Below are positions 11,883 through 24,599 of a DNA stretch of 64,000 bases, in pieces; position 1 is the first letter of the stretch; every line of letters begins with the position of its first letter. Location: contig OY997592.1 of assembly GCA_963921825.1 (NCBI GenBank), forward strand, positions 61,090,336-61,154,335. The letters run 5' to 3'. The position numbers and the translations under genes were made by a program. The notes under the pieces were generated by a model. That model saw nothing but the letters and a program-made list of their open reading frames with translations, did not search any database and was not told where the DNA came from. Source of the stretch: Erodium maritimum (taxonomy: Eukaryota > Streptophyta > Magnoliopsida > Geraniales > Geraniaceae).

Positions 11883-11960
11883 GTCCCGACCATATACGAT
11901 TAGAACCAACTAACCATCATCCTCCACCGATTGATGTGATCCTTGATATACAAGCGGGCT

Positions 11961-14872
11961 TGTCACGCCCCAAATCCGGTTTTGACCGGACTCGAGACGT
12001 GAACTAAAATAACAAATGATAAAACAATTTCAATACCAAAACGAGTCTCAAATAACAGTTTAAAAGATCCAAGAACACCTCGAGTCAACGGCTCGGCAAA
12101 AACAAACAGTAAATAAGTTTAGTAAAAGTAAAACTGTACGTCTCTAGACAACACTAGTCTAAGACCCTCGCTAGCTCCCAAGCTCCGAGAATCCCGCTAG
12201 TCCAAAGCCCACTCAAGACCTGTAAAACAAAAAAGTAAAGGGGTGAGCTTTCGCTCAGTAGGAAAAGTAGTTAAGGTTAGGAGCATCCGCTCACCACCAC
12301 AAGTAACCGTCCAATTAGGGCATACTAGTACGGCACACAACTAGCCAAACACGGAATCTCATAACCACACTCCTTAGTCACGAGACTATAACCACACTTA
12401 CAAACATACTCATAAGGACACTATCACACGATACACATATCACTTACCCAATCATCAAGCATGCAATACACAGTAAAATAAACACACGTCCCGTACAGCA
12501 GTCCCCGACTCCGCCGGCTGTCCACAGCCCGACTTCATCATATCGTACCGGAACACACATCATCGGCCTAGATATCTTCCCGGAAATCCATCGGGGCATA
12601 ATCACAATACATCGTACCGGATCACACAGCATCGACCTAGATGTCTTCCCGGAAATCCCTCGGGGCACAATCACAATACCGATCACGTAACCGTCGGCCT
12701 AGATATCCTACACCGGCATACCCCCTCGATGTAGGTATCGTACTGGAACCACTACCCGGGGGACCGCTCATACGTGGGACCACACCGTCGGCCTAGGTAC
12801 TACCCTACACCGGCATACCCCCTCGGTGTAGGTACCATACCTGAAAACACCTCATCTCAGAACATACATCAAGAGAGTTTCACGCATTACAATGCCATAA
12901 TTCAACCACGGTATACCAACCGAGCCAATCTTACCACAACACATCACGTCGGTCTATCAATCACCTGACTATATCACAACCAAAGGTTCACGTCATCACA
13001 AGCATGGCACACTTGCCCAACCATAACAACAACATACTACACCGAGTTTTACCATATCATGATTCTCAATCTAACAACGGCTAAACCACACATCATGCGT
13101 CTCAATCAAAGATCATGGCATTTCAATCAACACACAACCTAAGGGCTCGACATGACCCGTATGCATTTCTACAGCACATCAATCCCAAACTTACGGCTCG
13201 ACATGGCTCGTAAGCTATCCCTCATTTCACTCGTTCCTCACATCCTAATCATGCAATTCTAACAATTAAATCAAGTAATCATAACCTATACGCATACTAG
13301 TAACTTTCCGCAATTAGACCGGTATTCGCTACTTTCCCTACCTCAAAAGCAATCCAATCTCGCAGCGGACGACCTGGTTAGCTTCCTCCTCGTCCAAAGT
13401 CTCCTCCTCTATCAAGCTCGGGTCCAAAGTCTAAGATTACAAGCAATACACGAATTAATGCTAATTCAACTATGGATTAAAGAGGAAAATACCCAAACTA
13501 ATCTCAATTGCACAACTTGTCAAAATGGGCCCGGGAGGCCCATTTTGCCCGAAATCGGGAAAACGTCCCTCGGGACTCCGAAAGTTTCCTTATTCGTGTC
13601 TAACAAACATAATTAATTCACTTGTTCCAACGCACTTGACGGGATTAAGTTCCGAGGTCCGAGCATTCTAAATTCGCATTTAAAGTTTCTAAACGTCTTT
13701 CCCGAAATTTCATGAATCACATCCATAATTCGTCCCGGTTGTGAAAACATCGTCCCGGGGGTCATCCACGATCGTCCCATTTACGAAATCATCAAAACCC
13801 GGCCATGTGGGCCCCACGACCACACATGGCCGTGTGTGGCCAAATCGGGCCGGCCGATCACGGTTCATGGGTGGCCGAACCATGGCCGGTCCTTTCCAAG
13901 GGTGGCCGAACCATGGCCGGTCATTTCCCTCCCCGGTGGACGGATTCCGGCGACGGCCAGAGCTGCGGCGAGCCTCCGGTCGCCGGAAAAATATCTAATT
14001 TCTCCAACAAGCTCCTGATTAGTTCTAGGTTCTCCATATCACCATTTTTAAGCTTTAGAACTTCAATTTTCACCTCAAATCATCCAAAGTTTCAAGACCC
14101 AAATGGTTTTCATCAAAAACTACTCAAATCAAGTTATTTCCATCATCCAACTCCACCTCTTCTTCACAAATCAACATTTAAACCTTCCAACACCCAAAAC
14201 CCACTAGTTCAAGTCATCTCTACTCAAACCCACAACAAAAATTTCATCAAATGAGGAAATAAAGCATACCAACCTCTAGAAAATGAAGAGATGAAGTAAA
14301 TTTGAGAAGATTTGATGAAGAGATGGCCAAAAAGGAGCTCTCTTTCTCTTGCTTCTTCTTCAAGCTTCAAGGAGCTTCAATGGAGTTTTTTCACACACAC
14401 TCTCTCTAGCTATAGGTTCGGCCAAGGCAGAAAAATGGGTGAAAAAAATGTCCCATGTGGTCTTATCCTCAAGGTGGAAATGCCCCCTTCGTTCTTTAGC
14501 CCCGCGCTCTCTCTCCTTTGTCCTTATGTGGGGACTAATTGGTCTGTTAACCCCATTTTCTTCCCCTCCAAGCTAACATGGACATGTGTCCATGTGGGGA
14601 CCACTCCTACCCAAAATATCTCAGCTTTTATTATTTTATTCGTTAATAATCCAAAATCGACCTAGTTTGACCCGGGTTTGACTTTTCCCCAAAAGGTGTC
14701 ATTTTAAAGGAAAAGACCCAACTAAGCTAACCGTAATGGCGGATAAGTTTTTTTTGGGTCCCGGAAAGCACCTGAATGACTCCCGCAGTCATCAGTTGAC
14801 TTTTCCAGGAAAAAGTCAACTTTCGCCAAAAATCACCGGTTCGATCGGGATCGACCGGGGGCGATTCTTACA
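11961..14872 (-). mobile_element. Solo LTR B, Ty3/gypsy Tekay/Del-like
   Basis: The 2.9-kb LTR runs from TGTCACGCCCCAAATCC to GGCGATTCTTACA. The flanks are GGGCT (11956-11960) and GGGAT (14873-14877), a 5-bp duplication with one change. Minus orientation follows from the GGATTTGGGGCGTGACA end and the GAGCGAAAGCTCACCCC stretch near 12240-12262. A minisatellite-like array lies at about 12530-12850. No internal region is left. The ends are closest to LTR C. It is a solo-LTR fossil. Confidence 0.87.
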
Positions 14873-14877
14873 GGGAT

Positions 14878-16230
14878 TCCCACAAAAAGAAACTAGTCCT
14901 CATCATAGGATCAAGTGATATCTCGACAATGTAATATGCATCAGGTTGAGCCATAGTTGGTGACCTATAGGGCGCAAAATTTCTTTGTCATTGCATTGGC
15001 CACATTTATTAATATCATAAATGTCTCCAATCCAATGCTACCTTCGGAGGACACACCTTAATTCATGCTCATGGCCCTATCAACGGTGTTTATATGACTT
15101 AAGCGACCCAGCTAGAAGGACACTCGGCCCTAACCTCCGCCTCTTGTACTGTCTCTGCCTCTTGTAGTACCTCCGCCTCCTGAGCTGCCTCTGCCTTCGT
15201 CGCTTACTCTAGCACCACCGTAACAAGTCACCTCATCCCCTCAACCGCCTCTTCCACCACCACCCTCGTAACAGGTCACCCTATCCCCTCAAACGCCTCC
15301 AACACCACCAACACCCTCGCCTCCTGTGTCGTTGTCGCCCTCCCCCACCACCGTTCCCGTCCTAGCACAACCACCGCTTCCTCTGCCCCCACCGCCACCT
15401 CATTTTTTCCATCATATCCATTGTCGTCATCACATCCTCGACCACTAGAGCCGCCACCGCCGCAACCTTCTCCTCTACCACTAGAACCGCCACCACTACC
15501 TCCTCCTTCGCCACTAAAACCACTGCATCCGCCACTTGCGCCGCCTTCAAAACATGTATGCCTTCTCAGCCACCTATTGATCATTCACGATCATCGGAGG
15601 CTCGACCATAGATCAGGCGCCACAATTGCGAAAAATCTGATCGGTTAGGGAATCCGTGTAGAGACGCCTCATTCCCATCGCATCCCCATTCGCTGGATCG
15701 GGACCCTGATACCCCCGCTCGGATTCAGGAAAATCGAAATCAGCAGCAGCTCCTTCCGTCCACCGGTGCAAACTCGGTGCACTAACTGTATCAGCTGTAT
15801 CGGGACTCTAACACCCCCTGAGGTATGTATGGGGACGTACACATCGCCCTACCGAGGTCGGTGTAAATCCGACATTCTGGTTCCCCCGCTTCCTGGTGTT
15901 CTCTCTGGATGCTCGTTCCCCCTTCATCCGCCCCATATCAGATATCCCGATCATTTTCAGATAGAGACAAGAAACGAACCTCGTGACACTCACGTTTGCC
16001 ACTACAACTGAGACACTTGCCTCCCACTAATTATCCTTAGTAGGCATTTTGTTACAGAGTTAACGTTCGATGTCTATGGAATAAAGCTAGATCCCACTCC
16101 TTTTTTTTCCAGTTTTTATCTATCTATGTATGTTTAAATTTTTCAATCAATAACATATATTCCCTTTGCTAAACAAAATCTATTAAAAACGGTAGATTTT
16201 TGTGAAATAATCCCAGTACATAATTATTTA
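14878..16230. other. Intergenic, low-complexity Pro/Gly-codon stretch
   Basis: Between 15120 and 15560 the sequence is a run of CCGCC, CCTCC and CCACC-type triplets. Open frames there (Pro-rich on +, Gly-rich on -) are by-products of composition. The start (about 14960-15050) may be the decayed endonuclease part of the upstream LINE. I see no host gene. Confidence 0.4.
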
Positions 16231-16459
16231 CCACCAATCAACCGAAGCCGAATCATTTGCAAATGGGTTCTCCTTCCTCAGATCTTCGCTTTTTCGTAGC
16301 AACAACCCGTTTCTCTTCTTCTCCTTCTTCCCCAAGGAACTCGTTTTCTGAACCAGTCAAGCGACACGCTTTCACATCGTTTATCACCAACCCCATTTTC
16401 AGATTTAGTCTCTTAGAGCTCGGAGATCGATCAATTTTTCATCTTTCCACAGCTGAGTT

Positions 16460-18830
16460 ATGGTTCTCCCGTTTTTGAAGCTTGGCGCTCTCGCATTGAA
16501 GACTCTGACCAAGCCCCTCGCCAACAGGCTCAAGCATCAAGCTACCAAGCACCCCAGGTTCCGCGAGTTGATTATTCGATTTGCACAGGTACAAAGATCG
16601 CGTCTTTCCCTTGTTTTATCAGTGGGTTATTTGCATCATATCATTTCTGGGTATTTATTTATGTAATTTTAATATTGTTGTTGACATTTTCTCCTGAATC
16701 CATCTGGGAAATGTTGGATAGAATTTGGGGTTGCCATTGGGACATTACTTGTCTAATCTGTGTAGATAGTTAGAATTTTGTTGTGTTGAGGGTCACATTT
16801 TTTGGAGTTTCTATTTGGGTAAATTTGTTAATTAAACAGCAAATGGCTCTCTTGTGGATGACTAGATATATAGCAATCACAAAGCTACATGAGTCCTTTA
16901 ATAAAACTGGTTGAAATCTTCTATCCATCCTCCCATTTCACTTCATCTTATCTAATGTCATCTCCTTGGTTAAGTCATGTGTCCTCTCTGATGGGCTCAC
17001 TAAGCTTCCTAAGCTTCACATGCCCAAACTACCAATGGTTTTCCTTTATATCGTCTTAGGTTGTCTTGAAAAGCTTCGTTCCCAATCATATCCTTCCTGG
17101 TGTTACTAGAAACCCGGCTACGCATTCTCATTTCAACCAATCCCTTATGGCTAGCCTAATGTTATATAGATTAAATTATAGGGATATTTAGTGAAGTAAC
17201 CAATTTCTTGCACTTTGTGTCCTGAATACTAATAAATGTAAATTGTAATGAATATCCGAATAAGATTCTATTAAGACTAATCAATATTATCAGTTCCTTT
17301 AGGCATTGTATTTCTTGCCTTCTTATTTCAGTGATGTATAATACACATAACTGTTCCATTGTGTTTTTCAAGGATTGTGGTTGATGATGTTTCTGTGTGC
17401 GAATTCTCACTTCTTGATGTTCATTTCCTCATTCTCGTCTTCACTACCCTCCTTTTTAATGATTTTTTTTCTTTTTCTTCATGGGCAGTGGTATAGAATT
17501 GCTCTGTGGTGGTGGTATAGGTATATTAGTATTTGTATAATGAGTTCTGAGACAGGATTTATGTAGCTGACCCAACTTGTGTTGATAACAATAGTTTACC
17601 TTCATGTTTTTTTTTTGTAAATATTTTTAAAAGCATACTCTATATATGTTTATTCTATAATGTAATGTTCCTAATTTCCGATGATTTGGACAGACAAACC
17701 ACCGATTTACAACACAAATGCAACGGCGGATCTATAGTCATTCAACCGATGTTGAGATTCGTCCTTTGGATGAGGAGAAAGCTGTTCAAGCTGCTTCAGA
17801 TCTTATTGGGGAACTCTTCGTATTCACGGTATGGTTTTGTTACTGACTTATTCATTTTGGTGTTTACTGAACTAGCAAAGCCAATGGATAGACAGTGATC
17901 AGTTGGCCACAATAGACAATTAAATACTGTATTTGAAATGTTGTAGTGCCCAAGTTTGCTTAAATGCTTGTTTGCACTTTGATAATTTATACATTTGTAA
18001 TTCCTCTATCCAACATAAAAATGATCGTTGCACATTTGTCTTTCGGTTGCCCAACTGCCCATTTAATGGCATGCTCTAATAGAAAAATCTATGGATAGTT
18101 TTAAATGAAAAACTAAAATTGCCGTTTTTACCTATTATACTATGTTTGACTTATCTTTTTTTATGTAGATAAATTTTAGATTCGAAACCCTTCAATTCAT
18201 ACTTGAATAAATGCTTGTGTGTGCTCCATATTTGATGTTCATTGGACAGTTCTCAGTTAAAAAATATGTGTTTGTGATTAATGGGGGTCATGTACTCTCC
18301 TATCCCTGCACACTTTTGCCCCAATATCCAAACCCTATAAAGCTTCCCTTGATGAGATTATCAATTAGTCTACAACCTAAATTTAATGATCCTTCAAGAA
18401 ACCAGTTAGATTCCCCAACGTTTCACCTTCATGTACAACATAATATGTAGGTTGGAGGAGCTGTTGTGATCTTTGAGGTGCAAAGAAGTGCTAGATCAGA
18501 AGCCAAAAAGGAAGCAATACGCAGGCAAGAGCTAGAGGTAATACAGCAATATCCTTACCTGTTTAATTTCATTTAAATCACTATTCAATGGCTCAATTAC
18601 TTAAAATGAAATTTCTAATGGTTTTAGCATATAATTGATTTGAAGGATATTTTGAATTATTTTAATTAATGGGATCGGTCTTTCATTCTATTCAGGGAAT
18701 GAAGCACAAACATGATGATTTGGCAACAGAGGTACAATGTCTGAGGCAAGAACTGGAGCAGCTTGCCAAGCAACAAGGACTAAGTGGGATTTTTAGCTTT
18801 GGACAACCACAAACACAAAAGCAAAAGTGA
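16460..18830 (+). CDS. OPA3: OPA3-like protein, four exons
   Basis: Exons 16460-16588, 17694-17828, 18451-18537 and 18696-18830 give 161 residues, all with phase-0 GT-AG junctions. The product is the plant homologue of the optic-atrophy-3 protein, a small protein placed at mitochondria in animals. It starts MVLPFLKLGALALKTLTKPL, with a hydrophobic/basic N-terminus like a mitochondrial signal. Family marks follow: HPRFRELIIRFAQ, the Q-M-Q-R-R-I-Y-S-H segment, the EIRPLDEEKAVQAASDLIGE core, FVFTVGGAAVVFEVQRSARS, then a coiled-coil tail. The tail's LxQxxGLSGIF resembles the C-terminus of other plant OPA3 proteins. The start codon is the first ATG of the conserved N-terminus; the upstream ATG at 16257 opens a frame that ends just after it and looks like leader. 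The gene appears intact. Confidence 0.93.
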
Positions 18831-19035
18831 ACTGCAACATGGAATACAAATGCTGGCTCGGTAAAACCATTTTGGCTCTCTTCAATTCTTCTTACTGAAA
18901 CCATTGTAGATTGCATTGTACCTCCATCCACCAACATTCCACCTGTACGAAATTTATCAGTGCGGGATGAGCCGAGTTCAGCTGTAAGCACAAGTGGCTG
19001 TGTGTTTTCAATTGTTTGGGAAGAGCACACACATG

Positions 19036-19061
19036 CTCTCTCTCTCTCTCTCTCTCTCTCT
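19036..19061. repeat. (CT)n microsatellite
   Basis: Uninterrupted CT dinucleotides about 200 bp behind the OPA3 stop codon, probably in or just after the 3' UTR. Confidence 0.9.
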
Positions 19062-19445
19062 AAGTAATAATGACAAATTTGGTTCAGTGACTGTTTGTTG
19101 TGAGCTAAGGTTTATGGTACAACGGTCAAAAGCTACTGGAATAAGAAGATGGTGATGGAAGATAAGAAGGTTACCTTTTTATATTTGTTTTCCAGCACCT
19201 TTGGGTATTGGAAAATAGGCAGAGAAGTGGAGAATTTTGATATGATACTAAATTTGTAATATCTATAAAGATCCTCTAACTTCGATTAGTTCTAGATTTC
19301 AATTTGTTCTAATTTTGTTGGTTATATGAATTTTTGATTCGATGGTCAGTGTTTTAAGTTGTTGAACTAGCGCTGATCATATTCTTGTTACTATCTTCCA
19401 TCTCTTCTTTAAGAGAGAGAGAGGTGTATGACAATATTATACTTA

Positions 19446-19758
19446 GAGCATCCACAGTCATCTCGCCGGCAGCCGGCGAGATGACATAAAATATAATTGT
19501 TGAAGCATCTCACCAGCTCACCGCCAGCGATGTCTACAGTGGGTGGCGAGGAGCCGCCGGCGAGATGAGGAAAAAGCAAGTATAAAACAAACAAAAAATT
19601 GCAAATCAAACCCACAATTTCTCCTCGCCAGCGAGATCTGTCGGCGAGATCGTCAACGTCTCTCTATCTCGTCGGCGCCCTTCTCGCCAGCTCCCCGCCT
19701 TCTCCTCGCCGGCGACTTCTCCTCGCCAGCGTTATCTCGCCCACGACTGTGGGTGCTC
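19446..19758. mobile_element. PIF/Harbinger-like MITE
   Basis: The 313-bp element has termini GAGCATCCACAGTC and, in reverse, GAGCACCCACAGTC. It is flanked by the 3-bp duplication TTA (19443-19445 and 19759-19761). Both features fit Tourist/Harbinger MITEs. The interior is rich in CTCGCCGGC and GGCGAGAT repeats that pair with each other. No coding capacity. Confidence 0.85.
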
Positions 19759-19761
19759 TTA

Positions 19762-20473
19762 CTTGAAACATTGGCACTGGTGTGACCTTAGTGGGTTACA
19801 TCCACCGAGGTCACCGGAATGTAGGAACCCTTACAGTCACATTAATTCCCAAACCAGGGATATCTGGGGTTAGAGGGGTTCCTGTTGGTACCTGAAATAG
19901 AGATTGACTGAGGGGCTTCAGAGGACGGTCTCACTTCACCTTTGTTGGGTCGTGTCTGGTGGTGCGACTCCTGAAGAGAATCACCAACGCCTGATCGATC
20001 ACCACTGGAGACTCGGAGGGAGAAGCAAGGTTGATGATCGCGGAGGTGTGATCGGAGAGGTTGACAAGAAGCTTCCGACACTCATTTTTTCTTCCCCGAG
20101 TCGAGCGTACGAACCTAAAAAGAGGCTTCGGGGGCTTGATAGGGAGGGGGGGGGGGGGGGGGGGGGGGGGGTAGTATATTGGTGGAGGGAACGTATCACA
20201 AGTCGAAAGAGACAATACAACAGATGAAAAGACAAACGTCGAAACAGACATAACAGAGAAGATAAAGTTGAGACTAGAACCGACTCTAGAAAAAGGGCAC
20301 ATAAAAGCTTAGCCGCCTTAGACAAAAAAAAATTAATAAGAGATAACCCGGTGAAAATCAAGAGTAATCAAACAAGTAAGTTCAATTTCCTAAAAACTTT
20401 TTTTTGAAACGGAATTTCCTAAAAACTTAACTTGGGCTCAACTCAACTAATAAATTGAGCGTCTATTGTTCCA
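19762..20473. other. Spacer between OPA3 and PDAP1 with a 26-base G run
   Basis: No gene was seen. The run of G at 20146-20171 is followed by A-rich sequence. The short ORFs either side, including the Pro-run frame on the minus strand, follow from this composition. Confidence 0.5.
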
Positions 20474-20483
20474 TATATATAAG
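20474..20483 (+). promoter_or_regulatory. Probable TATA box of the PDAP1-like gene
   Basis: TATATATAAG lies about 210 bp upstream of the ATG at 20692. A CTAGGGTT-type leader motif follows near 20546, as is common in plant 5' UTRs. Position and composition are the only evidence. Confidence 0.5.
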
Positions 20484-20691
20484 TACTCACACCCAAGATT
20501 TCCCTCACAAAAGGGATAGTACCCAAATTCCTGGTCCAAGAAGAACTAGGGTTCTGGGAATCTGAAAGAGTTGCGTGGAACAACAAAAATTCTCCACCCG
20601 AATTCAAATATCCAGAAGAAAAATCAGCGAAGCATTAGGTTCTATTCAGATCAGCTCCTGGTTAGAATTTTTGTTGTTTCTCTATTCCAAG

Positions 20692-21692
20692 ATGGGGAGA
20701 GGGAAGTTCAAGGGCAAGCCCACCGGTCGGCGCCAATTCTCAACTCCGGAAGAGATCGGTGAGCCTCCAGACCCCAAATTATTTCTCTATTTTCTCTTTG
20801 GAATTGAACCCAGATCGATTTTAACGCTACATGTCTGATCTGTTTGGGCTATTAGATCTGGGTATATCGAGTTAGTGTATTTGCTACTTGTCAGGGAGTT
20901 GTAGAGACAAGTGGGTCCGTAAAATTAATTTTAATCTTGTATTATGATGAAAAGTTGCATAGATTACGTACAATATCGATGCATGTGTTAGTTATTACCA
21001 CATGAGTGTGTTAGCAAGTGTGGGACATGGTAGGAAAGTCGAACACTAACTCAACTAATCAATTACTTTTGATAGAAATCAAAGAGCTCACCTATTTTGG
21101 AGCTGAGGGATTAACTGAAATACCAAAAGAAAACCTTCAGTATCTTTGTAATTATCTGAAAGTTTGTTATTTGGTTAATACTATGACTTTTGTGATAATC
21201 ATAATTCGTCCTTGTGAAACCAAAAGAAGTGGGGATATGCATTTAACTCTCATGAAAGTAGGATAATTGGGATGCTTATGATGCATGAGTTTGATGAAGA
21301 ATCTTAAGATCATTGTGTTGCTTATCAGATTGCAACGGTTTACTGTCAATAATCGTCATTCTCCATTTGTGATTAACAAATGTGCTTTTGGAGAAGTGGC
21401 TTTTCTTCTTTATTATTCTGAGATGATCCTGTTAGCTGATATATGGCCTCAAAACTTTCTCATGCATCTACACCAGTTAACTATATAGAGGCGCTTAAAA
21501 TAGAAACCTAACATTATTAAGGGTAGTGAACTAAATAAACTGGCACATCCTAACTAATATTGTGAAGTAAGTATGAGGGAAATATAACTGTGTATGTAGT
21601 ATGGTTGATTAAATTAAGTGTGCTGATTTTTTCCCTGTTATTTTATGATTACAGCTTCTGGTAGCTCCAACCGTCCTCGCACTTTCAAGCGG

Positions 21693-21750
<58 letters not shown>

Positions 21751-23227
21751 CAGCAGAGCATGTTACTTTTATTCCTGATATGCTCCCCCAATATGTTTCA
21801 CCAATTTTCTCCTTTCCTATTTGTCAAAGTAAAGAAATGCACCTTCACAATTACTTTGTGCCTCAAACTAATAGTTATTCCAAATGCATAACAGGAAGAA
21901 GCTGAATATGAAGAAGATCTACCTGCAGAGGAGTCTGAAGAAGAATCTGGAGAGGAGTCTGGGGAAGAATCAGATGTGTGTAACAATTGATTATCTTTGT
22001 ACAAGGTGTCTTTTCACATATTTTGGTTTATGTATGGGTGTGATTCTGAAATTTAAATGATTTTGTTTCTTGCCAAATGTTAGCAAAAGCGAAAAGGCAC
22101 TCAAGGAATAATCGAGATTGAAAATCCTAATTTGGTGAAGCCCAAGATGATGAGAGCTAAAGATGCTGATGTAAGTCTTTTAAATTTATCTCTAAGATGA
22201 TAGATCTATTAAGTTTCTTTGAACAGTAGTAGTAAAATTTGTTCTTTGTTTTGTAGGTCGGGAAGACTACTGAACTTTCTAGACGTGAAAGGTTTGTAAA
22301 CAACAATGTATTTCTCTCCTTAAGGGGACAGTGGACACCCCTTAATAATCTAATAAATCTTTTCCACTTTAGGCATCAAACGATAAGATTGAAAACATTA
22401 ACTGCTATTAAACCTGAAGATGTTGAAAACTTTTGTTTTGATATAATGCTGATATCCTGCTCTGCAGAGAGGAGATAGAGAAGCAAAAAGCTCATGAGCG
22501 ATATATGAAGCTGCAAGAGCAAGGGAAAACTGAACAAGCTAGGAAAGATTTAGGTAAGTTGTTACTCAGACATTTACTCTTTATTTCAACTGGTATCAAT
22601 TGTACTAGTTTTATAACATTGTTTGTCCTATGGACACAATTTAAGGTAATGAGGTTGCCATAGTAACTTCAAGAAATAATGAAGCCTCCATAACAATTGG
22701 TTCTTCATTTTCTTGCTTAGTTATGTATTATTTTCTACTCTGTTTCATCTCAAGTTTGATAAGTTCAAAATTTAAGAAAACAACATAAAAATTTCTCCAC
22801 AAAACCAAGCTTATACTTAACTCTGGATAGAGAAGTTGCCATTCTCACAAGGCAGCAAATAAATTGCTTATACAGAGTTTAACTATGTTGACTTTCATGC
22901 CTTGCAATTGTATCCCATGTTCATTCAACCTATTATTTATGGTTATACTTGGAATAGTAAATATCATTCTTAACATAGGTGGCTGTCCCCAATCCTTTTT
23001 TAAAATGAAATTCATTCTTGTTGTTCATGCAGAGCGCTTGACTCTCATACGTCAACAAAGAGCAGAAGCTGCAAAGAAGCGGGATGAAGAGAAAGCTGGT
23101 ATTATATTTACGTTGAGACTGCAATTTATAGTTTCGCTTTGTTTCATTGCTTTTACAATCTCGATACTAATATTTACTCCAACTTGTTTCAGCGAAAGAA
23201 GCAAAGAAGGCCGTGGCTCGCAAGTGA
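20692..23227 (+). CDS. PDAP1/PP28-like phosphoprotein, eight exons
   Basis: Exons 20692-20758, 21655-21692, 21895-21975, 22084-22170, 22257-22291, 22468-22553, 23033-23098 and 23193-23227 give 164 residues. It belongs to the heat- and acid-stable 28-kDa phosphoprotein family (casein kinase substrate PP28, PF10252). Visible marks are MGRGKFKGKPTGRRQFSTPE at the start, an acidic EEESGEESGEESD tract, KRKGTQGIIEIENPNLVKPK, SRREREEIEKQKAHERYMKL, and the basic tail after LIRQQRAEAAKKR. The tract of acidic residues with Ser fits CK2 sites. The start matches the family N-terminus. The donor of intron 2 (CGG|GTCTCT) is weak and runs directly into a CT/CA microsatellite. The other introns are ordinary GT-AG. 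The gene looks intact and is convergent with the RABA1 gene. Confidence 0.93.
21694..21748. repeat. (TC)n(AC)n compound microsatellite at a 5' splice site
   Basis: About 11 TC units and then about 17 AC units begin one base after the donor G of intron 2 of the PDAP1-like gene. Changes in repeat number would therefore alter the donor's +3 context only slightly, but the +5/+6 consensus is already absent. Confidence 0.9.
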
Positions 23228-23679
23228 TCTTCCTTTGGTGCACATCAATAACCTTGCTACATATCACTACCAGAAACATATATATTTATAGGCTCTCTAG
23301 CAATGTAGTAGCTAGCTGGTTCATAATTGGAGTATTATTAGACATGTTGGTAACTTGTGCAAATAAGCACTTTCTGTTTTTGGTCGCTCACAATTTCACC
23401 ATGTTATTTGTGTGACTTCAGGATTTATTTTCTAATACATCGCAGGAACTTAACAATGTTGTTTACATGTTATCGTTGCTCACAATGTAACGTTGTTGTT
23501 TACGAATTGTGTAGTTGAATTTGCTATTAGTCTTATTGATCAAAATGGTTACAAGCCTCCGGAGAGTATTCACAACGAAACAGAAAAGAGAGAATTTTGA
23601 GAGCTCCCTATACCCAAATCTCTGAATGGTGGGAGGGTGTATGAATATGAACAATGCATAGAGGAGCTGAAAAGCTTCC

Positions 23680-24514
23680 TCATTTAGAGCAGCAACCACC
23701 TTTCTTCACGGTAGGTACATGACCCATATTGATGGTTTGTCCCTTGGGCAGGGATGCCGGATCTTCCCCGATGTCAAGAGCCTTCTTGCTCACGACATGG
23801 TAGATGTGGGTCAGCACCTCTGTGAAGGCGTCCTCTACATTCGTGGCCTCGAGGGCCGACGTTTCCATGAAGAAGGTCTTCTCCCGTTCAGCAAAACCTT
23901 GGGCGTCCTCAGTTGTCACCGCGCGCAGATGACGCAGGTCTGCTTTGTTGCCGACGAGCATGATCACTATGTTGCAATCGGTGTGGTCTCGGAGCTCCTT
24001 GAGCCACCTCTCCACGTTCTCGTATGTGACATGCCGAGTTACATCGTAGACTAGCAACGCACCAACGGCTCCGCGGTAGTATGCGCTGGTGATTGCGCGG
24101 TACCTATGCCAAGGAAATGTGTTAATGTTAGACCTCAGAATTGGAACCATGTTAGAGCATAAACATGGTATGACCTAAGAAAAACACATCCAAAACAAAA
24201 ACAAAAACAAACCCAAATCTAAGAAACTAAATCAAAACAAACCCAGATGATCAAAAAACGAAATTTAATGTGTATGATATGAACAAAAAAAGCTACCTTT
24301 CTTGGCCGGCGGTGTCCCAAATCTGGGCCTTGATGATTTTGTCGTCAACATGAATGCTTCTGGTGGCGAACTCTACGCCGATGGTTGATTTCGATTCATT
24401 ACTGAACTCGTTGCATGTGAACCGTGACATTAGGTTCGATTTTCCGACGCCAGAGTCGCCAATCAAAACCACCTTGAACAAATAATCGTAATCATCCTCT
24501 GTCAGATACGCCAT
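23680..24514 (-). CDS. RABA1: RABA1-type (Rab11-like) small GTPase, two exons
   Basis: Exon 1 is 24297-24514 and exon 2 is 23680-24103, joined within an Arg codon by a GT-AG intron, giving 213 residues. All Rab motifs are present: P-loop GDSGVGKS, effector [10 protein letters not shown], switch [28 protein letters not shown] and ETSAL. The C-terminus GGCCSK is a double-cysteine geranylgeranylation signal. The wording (VKLVVLIGD-type start [48 protein letters not shown]) is that of the plant RABA1 subgroup, which acts in trans-Golgi/recycling traffic to the plasma membrane and cell plate. I chose the ATG at 24514 because it opens the family N-terminus; an in-frame ATG 23 codons upstream lies in the leader. 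The stop is 452 bp from that of the convergent PDAP1 gene. Confidence 0.95.
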
Positions 24515-24599
24515 TTCCCACAATCCTAATTCTAATTGCTTTGATCCAAATTGAAATGGAAGCGGTGAAAAAGAGAATTGCACATAAAAATTTGCTTTC

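Larger units (their letters stand above)
10040..11960 (+). pseudogene. LINE ORF1 remnant with zinc knuckle, decayed
   Basis: At about 10440-10520 the + strand reads LQYERISMVCFNYGHLGHLF then HEC. This is the YEG(L/I)..(I/V)CFxCGxxGH....C knuckle of plant LINE ORF1 proteins, with the second Cys replaced by Tyr. A 120-bp segment is duplicated on either side of the knuckle (10239-10355 and 10748-10865). Downstream, an acidic and His/Pro-rich tail is suggested around 11883-11955. It is cut by a hAT MITE (11189-11882) and followed by solo LTR B. Possible endonuclease remnants follow at about 14960-15050, but that link is weak. Confidence 0.5.

Noticed and set aside
15276-15584. Glycine-rich protein gene on the minus strand
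   Set aside because: The triplet-rich low-complexity DNA gives open frames on both strands; no signal peptide, promoter or family match supports a gene.
16257-16478. 73-residue ORF before OPA3
   Set aside because: It overlaps the OPA3 start in another frame and looks like leader sequence; at most an upstream ORF.
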